Shown here piece after piece: positions 1 through 6,802 of a stretch of DNA of 16,576 nt. Origin of the DNA: JBBDRW01 sp040905265 (GTDB lineage: Bacteria > Bacteroidota > Rhodothermia > Balneolales > Balneolaceae); contig JBBDRW010000171.1 of assembly GCA_040905265.1 (NCBI GenBank), forward strand, positions 1 to 16,576, in the 5' to 3' direction. A program made the translations under genes and the position numbers. Under the pieces are notes generated by a model. That model did no database searches. It was not told the origin of the DNA and saw only the letters and a list, made by a program, of their open reading frames with translations. The stretch's first letter is position 1, and each line of letters opens with the position of its first letter.

Positions 1-55
1 GATGCCATGCACCGCTATAGCACCACCTTTAATCGTACCTATGAGGAATTGAAAC
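1..55 (+). repeat. Spacer-repeat segment duplicated at 330-384
   Basis: The first 25 bases of the window, the visible part of the edge spacer, are identical to the last 25 bases of the 35-bp spacer at 320-354. Each is followed by an identical repeat. The two copies lie 329 bp apart, which is five repeat-spacer units. The spacers that follow them (56-90 and 385-419) differ. This fits a tandem duplication of the five-spacer block 56-354 whose left half lies mostly off the window; a second acquisition of the same protospacer is the alternative. Confidence 0.9.
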
Positions 56-2356
56 TATCGGTGAAGGAATGGCTGCCCCGAAGGGGGATACCTTTAATCG
101 TACCTATGAGGAATTGAAACTGAAGGGCTGAGTGTTCTTCCCTGGTGCCTGGTTGAGCCTTTAATCGTACCTATGAGGAATTGAAACAGGTATCAGAGAG
201 TCCCCCTCACTCCGAACAGAGGTCCTTTAATCGTACCTATGAGGAATTGAAACGAAGATCACTCTCGCTCAGTTCAAACAATCGCTCTGCCTTTAATCGT
301 ACCTATGAGGAATTGAAACTTTCGTCCGTGATGCCATGCACCGCTATAGCACCACCTTTAATCGTACCTATGAGGAATTGAAACGGTGCCGCCGAGACCA
401 AGGCCATCAGCCAGGAACTCCTTTAATCGTACCTATGAGGAATTGAAACGACGAAATCTATCAGACGATCACCGATAAGATTATCCTTTAATCGTACCTA
501 TGAGGAATTGAAACGTGTTTCAATTTGATATTATAGCGCTGTCGCTTGGCCTTTAATCGTACCTATGAGGAATTGAAACCAAATAACACACCATGAAACC
601 AGAAAGACTCAATAACCTTTAATCGTACCTATGAGGAATTGAAACGATCGAATGGCGGAGTATCTATCTCAATATCGTAAACCTTTAATCGTACCTATGA
701 GGAATTGAAACAAAATGTCTCTTGCAGGCTTCGCTTGTTCAGCCCCGCCTTTAATCGTACCTATGAGGAATTGAAACAGTTTCTGTGCCTTATGATAGAT
801 CGCTTGCAGATCGCCTTTAATCGTACCTATGAGGAATTGAAACCAACCTCGGGGAGTAAAGGCCAGGATCCGTTTGAAAACCTTTAATCGTACCTATGAG
901 GAATTGAAACGGAGTCTTCTTACATATCCACCCGGGTGCTTATTTCCTTTAATCGTACCTATGAGGAATTGAAACACTACTTATTGGGGTACTACATAAC
1001 GAAGGGAATTTCCTTTAATCGTACCTATGAGGAATTGAAACTTTCCCTGGCCGGAAGACGGAAGTGTAATCGACAAACCCTTTAATCGTACCTATGAGGA
1101 ATTGAAACAAAGAAGCGCCAGCGCCGAAAACTAAGGCAGACCCCGCCTTTAATCGTACCTATGAGGAATTGAAACTGAATCCAGCGGAATCCTTGTCTGT
1201 AGCCTGAGCCACCTTTAATCGTACCTATGAGGAATTGAAACCTACTAAAGACGGACAAAAAGAAGGTGAACCCTGAACCTTTAATCGTACCTATGAGGAA
1301 TTGAAACTGATGATATTACCCTGCCCGTCAACGCCACCGGCAACCTTTAATCGTACCTATGAGGAATTGAAACTGATATCAAAGGTTTACACTGCCGATA
1401 TGATACATGCCTTTAATCGTACCTATGAGGAATTGAAACTCGTGAATAGCAAGTGACCCCCGCCCTGAGGCGCTACCTTTAATCGTACCTATGAGGAATT
1501 GAAACACCTGTGGCATGTTCGTGAAGTTCGCATCCGTCAGGCCTTTAATCGTACCTATGAGGAATTGAAACGTAGTCATCAGCCCTGAATATTGCGATCT
1601 CCTTATCTCCTTTAATCGTACCTATGAGGAATTGAAACACAGAGGAGTAGAACCGCTCCCCGTTGTGTCGTATCCTTTAATCGTACCTATGAGGAATTGA
1701 AACTTTTCTGAGGGATTGAATAACGCCCGAAGAGTGCAGCCTTTAATCGTACCTATGAGGAATTGAAACGACGGTCTCTATACGCAACAAGAGGCCTTCG
1801 CTTGCCTTTAATCGTACCTATGAGGAATTGAAACGACGACTCGAGCGTCGAAATCAAGGAGCCGGCCGGCCTTTAATCGTACCTATGAGGAATTGAAACG
1901 GTAGTACAGGGACATACCTCACAGACTGACTGGACCTTTAATCGTACCTATGAGGAATTGAAACTATGGTGGCTGCCCTTCACCGTCAGCTCAATGACAT
2001 CCTTTAATCGTACCTATGAGGAATTGAAACGGCTTAAGAAGCATCACGTCGTACCGGTACTAACAGCCTTTAATCGTACCTATGAGGAATTGAAACGAAC
2101 GAGTCGGACCGTATCTTCTTCCAAAGCTCCCACCCTTTAATCGTACCTATGAGGAATTGAAACTAATTGTGATCGACTCCCGGGTAACAGAGAACGAGCT
2201 TTAATCGTACCTATGAGGAATTGAAACATCGTTAAAGTAGTCGATCGCATTTCTGTATACTCGCTTTAATCGTACCTATGAGGAATTGAAACAGTACAAA
2301 AAAGAGGCGATGTTTGAGGATATACAACTTTAATCGTACCTATGAGGAATTGAAAC
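1..2356 (+). CRISPR. CRISPR array, 36 intact 30-bp repeats, left end beyond the window
   Basis: The 30-bp repeat begins CCTTTAATCG, continues TACCTATGAG and ends GAATTGAAAC. I count 36 copies, the first at 26-55 and the last at 2327-2356. Copies 1-33 look identical. The last three (2198-2227, 2263-2292, 2327-2356) have G, G and A at the first base instead of C. Spacers are 34-37 bp, mostly 35-36, and are all distinct except the partial spacer at 1-25, which equals 330-354. Repeats ending in ATTGAAAC are known from type I-A/I-B/III systems, where the last eight bases form the crRNA 5' handle. I therefore infer rightward transcription, a leader to the left of the window, and an old trailer end on the right. 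No cas gene is present, so the subtype cannot be fixed. Confidence 0.98.
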
Positions 2357-2679
2357 TATCAGACCCCATTGAAAATGGTCGAAAGCGAATCATTTCCTAT
2401 GCCAGTTATCACGTTATACTTCGAACGGATTATGATGGTAAGCAAAACAAATGGGTATTGACCGCATTTCGAGAGTCAGGGAAAAGAAAAAACCCCGATG
2501 AGTCCGGCCAGTTGGTCTCTCTGGATCAGATCTACGCACCTGAATCCTACAAGTTCACTCAAACTCAGGTGGGAGTGGGGCTTTTGGAAGATACTAACGA
2601 TTCCAAAAAGAAAAAGTACGTAAAAACGCGGCCGATCGAACAGAGATTTGCCTGGTCAAACCAAAGCACCAATTTTTGA
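2357..2679 (+). pseudogene. Fragment of a barnase/colicin-E5-like (PBECR-type) nuclease domain, no own start
   Basis: Directly after the last intact repeat, an open frame of about 107 codons runs to TGA at 2677-2679. It is in frame with a spurious ATG upstream of that repeat and has no start or ribosome site of its own. The peptide contains YHVILRTDYDGKQNKW followed by VLTAF. This resembles the core of phage/prophage 'barnase-EndoU-ColicinE5/D-RelE-like' nuclease domains, which are usually C-terminal parts of MuF-type phage proteins (family assignment from memory). The tail is lysine-rich and polar. It is flanked by the intact repeat at 2327-2356 and a degenerate repeat at 2709-2735, so it sits inside the old end of the array. 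I read it as a broken 3' gene fragment, not an expressed toxin; the family call is tentative. Confidence 0.5.
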
Positions 2680-2708
2680 TCGATATGGAGTCCTGGCAGT
2701 CCGTCAGT

Positions 2709-2735
2709 CCTTTAGTACCTAAGAGGATTTGAAAC
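2709..2735 (+). repeat. Degenerate CRISPR repeat beyond the array end
   Basis: This 27-bp sequence aligns to the array repeat with a three-base deletion (ATC after CCTTTA) and two substitutions. It reads CCTTTAGTACC, then TAAGAGGATT, then TGAAAC. It lies 352 bp past the last intact repeat in the same orientation. It probably marks the ancient leader-distal end of the array, separated from the rest by the inserted or captured fragment at 2357-2708. Confidence 0.85.
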
Positions 2736-2800
2736 TGATATGACATGAATAATCCGTTCCAATATTCTGGATTCAGGAGACCGGTAAATCATAATAATTC

Positions 2801-2850
2801 AGATTGTAATCGAAAATAGTTATAACTTTTTTCGATTATTACAGAATCTG
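2801..2850. repeat. Imperfect AT-rich inverted repeat
   Basis: The arm AGATTGTAATCGAAAA (2801-2816) faces TTTTCGATTA, then TTACAGAATCT, at 2829-2849, with small bulges and a 12-base loop. It lies between the degenerate CRISPR repeat and the vapC relic. Its right arm touches the relic's damaged 5' end. It could be a weak bidirectional terminator or a trace of a mobile element end; no target-site duplication was recognised. Confidence 0.4.
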
Positions 2851-2973
2851 TATCTATTACATCAAGGGATTGTATGATTTGAAGTTGAAATTGGAAGCTG
2901 TTGGTCCGGAAAGCTGTTTTATATCCGAGATTACCTTAGCCGAATTAAGGAGATCAAAATCGAAGATTGGACT
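2849..2973 (+). pseudogene. vapC (PIN-domain toxin) N-terminal relic
   Basis: The frame starting at 2849 reads CIYYIKGLYDLKLKLEAVG, then PESCFISEITLAELRRSKSK. This matches the VapC pattern DTNIxIYxIKG...VG.e.CFISEITlaEL, including the second conserved acid (the Glu of AEL). The first motif (DTN) is scrambled: codons just upstream read DYYRI, there is no start codon, and the frame lacks the C-terminal half. After 'SK' the similarity stops and the sequence becomes a relic of the DUF4143 ATPase gene on the opposite strand. No antitoxin is recognisable upstream. It is a dead fragment of a type II toxin-antitoxin locus. Confidence 0.65.
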
Positions 2974-3005
2974 GCAGCAATCTAGGCATTGGGCACCCCC
3001 CGGAT
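2974..3005 (-). pseudogene. 32-bp relic of a DUF4143 ATPase 3' end
   Basis: This stretch matches 4282-4313, inside the complete ATPase gene, at 30 of 32 positions and in the same orientation. On the minus strand it reads IRGVPNA, stop, IAA, where the intact gene reads IRGVPNAYIAA. One of the two mismatches turns the Tyr codon into TAG. It is either a leftover of a second ATPase gene copy or of a duplication around the gene at 3010-3834. Confidence 0.7.
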
Positions 3006-3009
3006 ACTA

Positions 3010-3834
3010 TCAGTGCAGGGATTGATGTAGTTGTGAGACGGTAAACGAGTCGGGGATTTTATGATCCCGTACATACATATAGACGGTACCCATAAAAATA
3101 GCCTGCAAGATCCATTGTAGAATGCCAAGTGAAATGGCATAAACGATGAAAATCCCAATTGCTATCAGCCCGAACTGTTCCCCGAGAAAATAGATACCGC
3201 CGATAAAGGCGACACCAGGGAGCATCAGTAGAAAGAAGATCAGGCCGAAACTGAAGTGTCCGATTAGCTGCTCGCCCCAGGAATGCTTGAGCATCCTGGC
3301 CGATTCTTTCAGTGACGAGATCGGGCCCTTGTTTTCGATGACAAGTATGGGCAGCACCAGGAAGCTGACTACTGTCCAGCTCAAGCCGAGTATTCCGGTA
3401 AACAGACTGCCAAACTTATCCGACTGGTTTTCGAGAGAGTTGATAATCAGCCCGATTGTGGCTGCGATCAGCGCCCACCCGGCCAGGGCACCGATTCGTC
3501 CCATCACAATATTGATCGCCTTTCGGATGGAGGGTGATCCTCCGCGCAGGACATAGATCGCCGATACAACGGCAGCCGAATTAAAAAAGATCATGCAAAA
3601 ATAGCTGACAAAATAGAACAGAAAGATGACCAAAAAGAAGGTCCAGTCAGGCATGCCGGCATGCAGGTTATCGATCCAGTTGCTTTCAAATGCGAAAAGC
3701 GGCAGAAAAAATGTAAGTGCGATAATGAGGGTGCAAAATCCCGAAAGTACCGGAAATATCATCAGTCTTTTTTCCCGTATCAGCACGGAAAAAGCACTTT
3801 TCATCAGTGACCATGTATTCTGTATTCGCCCCAA
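3010..3834 (-). CDS. DUF6159-like polytopic membrane protein
   Basis: An integral membrane protein of unknown function. From the TTG at 3834 it has 275 residues and begins LGRIQNTWSLMKSAF, like the GRIxNSWxLxKxSwxVL start of DUF6159-type proteins (recalled family pattern). It then has 'REKRLMIFPVLSG' and a first membrane span. About six hydrophobic segments follow, in paired hairpins, with a hydrophilic ENKGPISSLKES connector in the second half. The frame is open upstream to an ATG at 3939, but those 35 residues are basic, cysteine-bearing and unlike the family. An ATG at 3804 would remove the conserved N-terminus. It stands alone on the minus strand, between ATPase gene remnants on one side and the complete ATPase on the other. 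The start is uncertain; the gene is well supported. Confidence 0.8.
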   Translation of the reverse strand: MGRIQNTWSLMKSAFSVLIREKRLMIFPVLSGFCTLIIALTFFLPLFAFESNWIDNLHAGMPDWTFFLVIFLFYFVSYFCMIFFNSAAVVSAIYVLRGGSPSIRKAINIVMGRIGALAGWALIAATIGLIINSLENQSDKFGSLFTGILGLSWTVVSFLVLPILVIENKGPISSLKESARMLKHSWGEQLIGHFSFGLIFFLLMLPGVAFIGGIYFLGEQFGLIAIGIFIVYAISLGILQWILQAIFMGTVYMYVRDHKIPDSFTVSQLHQSLH

Positions 3835-4217
3835 ATTCCTGTATTTATGATTTGATCTATAGGGTTGCCAGGGAAAATATACGCGAGGACACTGTAAAAT
3901 GTTGCGATTTTGAAAAGCGTTTGCGACACTCGCGCGCATATATCCTGATACCGGTAACCGGGCTGTGGGGTGAAGGAAGATAGAATGAGATAAAGTACAT
4001 CAACTGGATGAGGAAACATCACTCTCTGCGGATCTTCTTCCGGCAAGAATACCTGCTACGCTGATATCTTCTCTTGAAATAACTCCCAACGGGCAGGTAA
4101 CATTAAAAAGATAACATCCGATTCTTGTAATTGCCAAATGTTTGATACGTGGCGATTCATTTTGAGATACCCCGGGTATTGTTCAGTTTCCAGTATCCTG
4201 GCCCATCGGGCGTTCGG
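3835..4217. other. Intergenic region, no recognisable gene
   Basis: About 380 bp between the DUF6159-like gene and the end of the ATPase gene, both leftward. Short frames occur on both strands, but none has a recognisable domain, a ribosome site or coding-like composition. It must hold the promoter of the DUF6159-like gene; no convincing promoter element or terminator was identified. Confidence 0.5.
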
Positions 4218-5402
4218 TCAATACAAAAATCCGAATAGCCAGAGTGGAATTCTGTTTCCGCTTCCGCCTTTGATTCTGTCGGCAGCAATATAGGCATTGG
4301 GTACCCCCCGGATCTGTTCATCTGTTTTGCCGGGGCCGCCGACTTCGAACGTCCAGGTGTCATCGATCATAAAATCGGCCCACCTGGAGAAGGTCACGTT
4401 GTGGTTCACTTGCAGGTGATTCAGAAAAAACGTCTCCCGCAACGTACCGGTTTCCGGCTTGCCGGACGACAACAAATACGCCAGGTTCGGATTACCCAGA
4501 TAGATCTTTTCCGGTTTTTGGAGATAGCTGATGCCCCGGGTGTCGCTTTTCAATAGTGATAGGACCCTGGCACGGTCAAGCGCATCCAGCATTTTGAGAA
4601 CTGAATTGCGGGATACTCCAAGTTTTTCAGCCAGTTTGGAGATATTGGGCTTGAACGGGACAGACTGGCCGATCACATAGAGCAGTTTTTTCATGTTCCG
4701 GATCGAAGAGTGATGAAGTTCTTCATAAGGTGCGATGTCAATGTCCAGTACAAGCCAGGTAGTTTCCAGCAGTTTCTGGGGATAGGATTTTTCACTTTCT
4801 TTAAAGAATGGGTAGTACCCGGTACGGAGGTATTTCCTGAAGGATGTCAAGATATCTGCCCGTTCATAATATCCGGCAGCCAATTCGTGGTGGGATTGCA
4901 GAATCGTGTCAAGGGGTACGATGTCAAAGGCCACTTGTACATCAAGCCGGAGAAATTCCCGGAAGGATAACCCCGGCAGTTGGTAGATCGCGGCTCTTCG
5001 GGAGAGATCCGCCTGCCCTTTGGAAACTTCCAGGATGGAGGATCCGGTTGCAGTGATCTGAATGTCGGAATAATTGTCAAACGCATTTTTCAGATCTTTG
5101 GACCAATGGACGTACCGGTGAACCTCATCCAGAAAAAACCTCCTGTATCCTTCCTCATACAGCGTATCGATCAGATGGATCAACCTGTTGGCTTCAAAAT
5201 AGATATCGTCCAGAGTCAGATAGATAGCATCGGAGCCGTATTCTTTCATACGTTGGAGAAGCAGGGTCGTTTTTCCCGTTCCCCGGTGGCCCAGGATCAA
5301 AATGAGCCGTTGTTCCCATTCGATTCTGTCATACAGAAACCTCCGGAAAGCGTCGTCTACCTCCCTCGACTTTGTATCCGAAAGTTTTTTCAATCGTTCC
5401 AT
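4218..5402 (-). CDS. AAA family ATPase with DUF4143 C-terminal domain
   Basis: A 394-residue P-loop ATPase of the AAA_14 plus DUF4143 type, common in multiple copies in Bacteroidota-related genomes, usually as isolated genes of unknown role. Visible motifs are Walker A GHRGTGKTT (38-46), Walker B RRFFLDEVH (87-95), a sensor-like TGSS (119-122) and DLSRR (132-136). A winged-helix-like segment (KLAEKLGVSRNSVLKMLDAL) lies near residues 260-280, followed by the DUF4143 C-terminal part with IYLGNPNLAYLL, TFEVGG, and the typical ending IPLWLFGFLY. The length is normal for the family and all motifs are present, so the gene is probably functional. The ATG follows an A-rich leader with no clear Shine-Dalgarno sequence. 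Two tandem operator-like motifs lie just upstream. A relic of a second copy's 3' end lies at 2974-3005. Confidence 0.92.
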   Translation of the reverse strand: MERLKKLSDTKSREVDDAFRRFLYDRIEWEQRLILILGHRGTGKTTLLLQRMKEYGSDAIYLTLDDIYFEANRLIHLIDTLYEEGYRRFFLDEVHRYVHWSKDLKNAFDNYSDIQITATGSSILEVSKGQADLSRRAAIYQLPGLSFREFLRLDVQVAFDIVPLDTILQSHHELAAGYYERADILTSFRKYLRTGYYPFFKESEKSYPQKLLETTWLVLDIDIAPYEELHHSSIRNMKKLLYVIGQSVPFKPNISKLAEKLGVSRNSVLKMLDALDRARVLSLLKSDTRGISYLQKPEKIYLGNPNLAYLLSSGKPETGTLRETFFLNHLQVNHNVTFSRWADFMIDDTWTFEVGGPGKTDEQIRGVPNAYIAADRIKGGSGNRIPLWLFGFLY

Positions 5403-5403
5403 A

Positions 5404-5455
5404 TTGTTTTATGTTTGAAACAAAATATATAATTGCTTTTTGTGAAAAACAAAAT
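5404..5455 (-). promoter_or_regulatory. Tandem pseudo-palindromic motifs before the ATPase gene
   Basis: Immediately upstream of the ATPase start lie two related AT-rich motifs, TTGTTTTATGTTTGAAACAA (5404-5423) and TTTTTGTGAAAAACAAAA (5437-5454). Both end in an ACAAAAT-type half-site, about 29 bp apart. Their position over the presumed promoter suggests an operator or promoter, possibly for autoregulation through the winged-helix-like part of the ATPase. This is inference from position and symmetry only. Confidence 0.4.
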
Positions 5456-5670
5456 TAAAAATTGTATTCTGTAGAGAATAGTTTGTTATCCCTGAGCGAC
5501 TGCTCGGCCTGGCCGATCAGCTCTTCCACCCCGAAAAGTAGAATACACGAACAGCCGCGTTCCTTTCCAAAATGGAATCGGTCATCAATTGGAAGCCGCT
5601 GGTTCGTATTGTTAACGAATTGAATCGGTTCAGGATAACCCGCAATACGACACCGATGCCCGAAGTACCT
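5455..5670 (-). pseudogene. Possible C-terminal gene relic, family unknown
   Basis: An open minus-strand frame of about 70 codons ends at TAA (5455-5457) and is bounded upstream by a stop at 5671-5673. It has no usable ATG. It includes GYPEPIQFVNNTNQRLPIDD, then RFHFGKERGCSCILLFGVEE and LIGQAEQSLRDN, a composition that looks coding rather than random. I do not recognise the family. It lies upstream of and collinear with the ATPase gene, with the ATPase operator motifs starting at its stop codon. It may be the tail of a gene whose front was deleted, or chance. Confidence 0.3.
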
Positions 5671-5783
5671 TCACGTCATCTACCTGTTATACCCAAAAAA
5701 TCTCTGCGTCAATAAGTAACAACCGGACAATATTTTCTGATCTTACTCATTGATTTATTAGATTACAGGTAAATGCCAATACT

Positions 5784-6023
5784 ATGAGTGAACCGACTGT
5801 ATCCAAAAAAATTAAACAATTACCTCCTGAGGCAAAAAAACAAGCCCAGGATTTCGTGGATTTCCTTTATCAACGGTATGTGAAAAGTAAAGACCCAAAG
5901 AAATCAAAGAGAAGAAGTATTACTGAAAGTCCCTTTTTTGGTATGTGGAAAGACCGTGAAGATATGCAGGATAGTGAACAGTGGGTTAGAAAGATACGCA
6001 AATCACAATGGTCTAATCCATAG
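5784..6023 (+). CDS. DUF2281-type antitoxin (VapB-like)
   Basis: A 79-residue charged protein. It has an N-terminal helix pair typical of DUF2281/VapB-like antitoxins (KQLPPEAKKQAQDFVDFLY, residues ~11-29) and a C-terminal SPFFGMWKDREDMQDS...WVRKIRKSQW segment that resembles the toxin-binding tail of the family. Such antitoxins neutralise PIN-domain RNases and repress their own operon. The toxin gene starts 2 bp after this stop, the standard antitoxin-first layout. The antitoxin looks complete (the family is typically 70-90 residues). An AGG lies about 15 bases before the ATG, too far to be a strong ribosome site. It is now paired with a truncated toxin, so it may be an orphan or serve against related toxins elsewhere. 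Confidence 0.85.
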   Translation: MSEPTVSKKIKQLPPEAKKQAQDFVDFLYQRYVKSKDPKKSKRRSITESPFFGMWKDREDMQDSEQWVRKIRKSQWSNP

Positions 6024-6025
6024 TC

Positions 6026-6358
6026 ATGGCTGCTGGTTTATTGCTTATCGATACAGATGTATTAATCGATTTCAGCCGGGGTGTTGAAAAAACAAAAGAG
6101 AAGCTAAAAAAACAGGAATCTGAATATAAATTAGCGATCAGTGTTGTCACACAACTTGAACTGATGGTGGGTTGTGAAAATAAGGCAGATTTCAATTCTC
6201 TTAAAGAATTCCTGGAAGATTTTGAAATCCTCCAGTTGAATAGTTCGATTTCAAAAAAATCAGTCGAACTATTTGAAAAGTACAGGCTAAGTCATGGGGT
6301 GCTGATCCCCGATATGCTCATTGCGTCATCAGCCTTGACGATGTTCGGGAAGCTTTAG
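6026..6358 (+). pseudogene. VapC-type PIN-domain toxin, C-terminally truncated
   Basis: A 110-residue PIN-domain protein following the antitoxin by 2 bp. VapC proteins are Mg-dependent RNases that cleave tRNA or rRNA. Conserved acids present are Asp9 in LLIDTDVLIDFSRG, Glu45 in TQLELMVG and Asp96 in HGVLIPDMLIASSA. The usual remainder (about 20-30 residues carrying the fourth acidic position and a final 'T.N..hF.' strand) is missing. After LIASSAL the frame meets TMFGKL and a stop. The overlapping frame from 6331 continues as an unrelated-looking peptide (SLDDVREALEREDLESASQ) to 6426, which points to a deletion junction near 6335. Activity is doubtful. A naturally short, active variant cannot be excluded. 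Confidence 0.75.
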
Positions 6359-6426
6359 AAAGAGAAGATCTGGAATCGGCGTCTCAAAACGGGCGAGTCT
6401 ATCGGCTTGAGCCGATTAGTCAATAG
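6340..6426 (+). pseudogene. Short C-terminal relic of an unidentified gene after the toxin
   Basis: In the frame that overlaps the truncated toxin's end, codons read DDVREALEREDLESASQ, then NGRVYRLEPISQ, then TAG at 6424-6426. The composition looks coding, but I cannot name the family; antitoxin-like or regulatory tails are possible. It probably came to lie here through the same deletion that removed the toxin's C-terminus. Confidence 0.3.
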
Positions 6427-6642
6427 AGTTATACTCACGTTTTCGAATAAGTTTCAGAACCATTTTGTACTTCCCCAATCTCATCGGGATCTTTTCCCTG
6501 ACTCTCGTACTGCTATCTAGGCATATCTGTTTTATATTCCGTCGTTGCAGATTCAGAGATGGAACCCCTGTTGGTTAGTCAGATTCAGAATCTGATCCCG
6601 AAACCACAATCCTGCCCTTTTCAGCTTACGATCAATAATCCC

Positions 6643-6768
6643 ATGAATAATCTATCTTTCAAGTTACTGCTTCTCGTCAGTCTGGTCGGATCAGGTTTTG
6701 CCGGGCCGCAGAATAGCAACGTTACCGTATATCTGGTCGGCGATTCAACTATGTCGGAGAAAGAGGTG
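6643..6768 (+). pseudogene. N-terminal fragment of a rhamnogalacturonan acetylesterase (SGNH hydrolase)
   Basis: From the ATG at 6643 the frame gives a clear signal peptide (MNNLSFKLLLLVSLVGSGFA). Then comes VTVYLVGDSTMSEKEV, the diagnostic block I of rhamnogalacturonan acetylesterases of the SGNH/GDSL superfamily, with the nucleophile Ser in GDST. These enzymes remove acetyl groups from pectin rhamnogalacturonan. After 'SEKEV' the similarity ends abruptly: the next codons (SAAHIGCVSSG) are not esterase-like and run antisense into the convergent gene at 6803. The other catalytic blocks (GxND, HxxD) are absent. I infer a deletion that left only about 42 codons. It fits with the GH28 pectinase encoded at 11567-13135. 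Confidence 0.7.
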
Positions 6769-6802
6769 TCGGCCGCCCATATCGGTTGTGTGAGTTCCGG
6801 AA

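Noticed and set aside
181..2140. Short proteins built of repeated FNRTYEELK (plus strand) or FQFLIGTIKG (minus strand) units.
   Set aside because: They are the CRISPR repeat read in frame across 36-bp spacers, where a 66-bp period keeps the frame. The rest of the array breaks the frame; these are not genes.
4980..5432. A 150-codon plus-strand open frame.
   Set aside because: It is antisense to the Walker A/B region of the ATPase gene and has no domain of its own.
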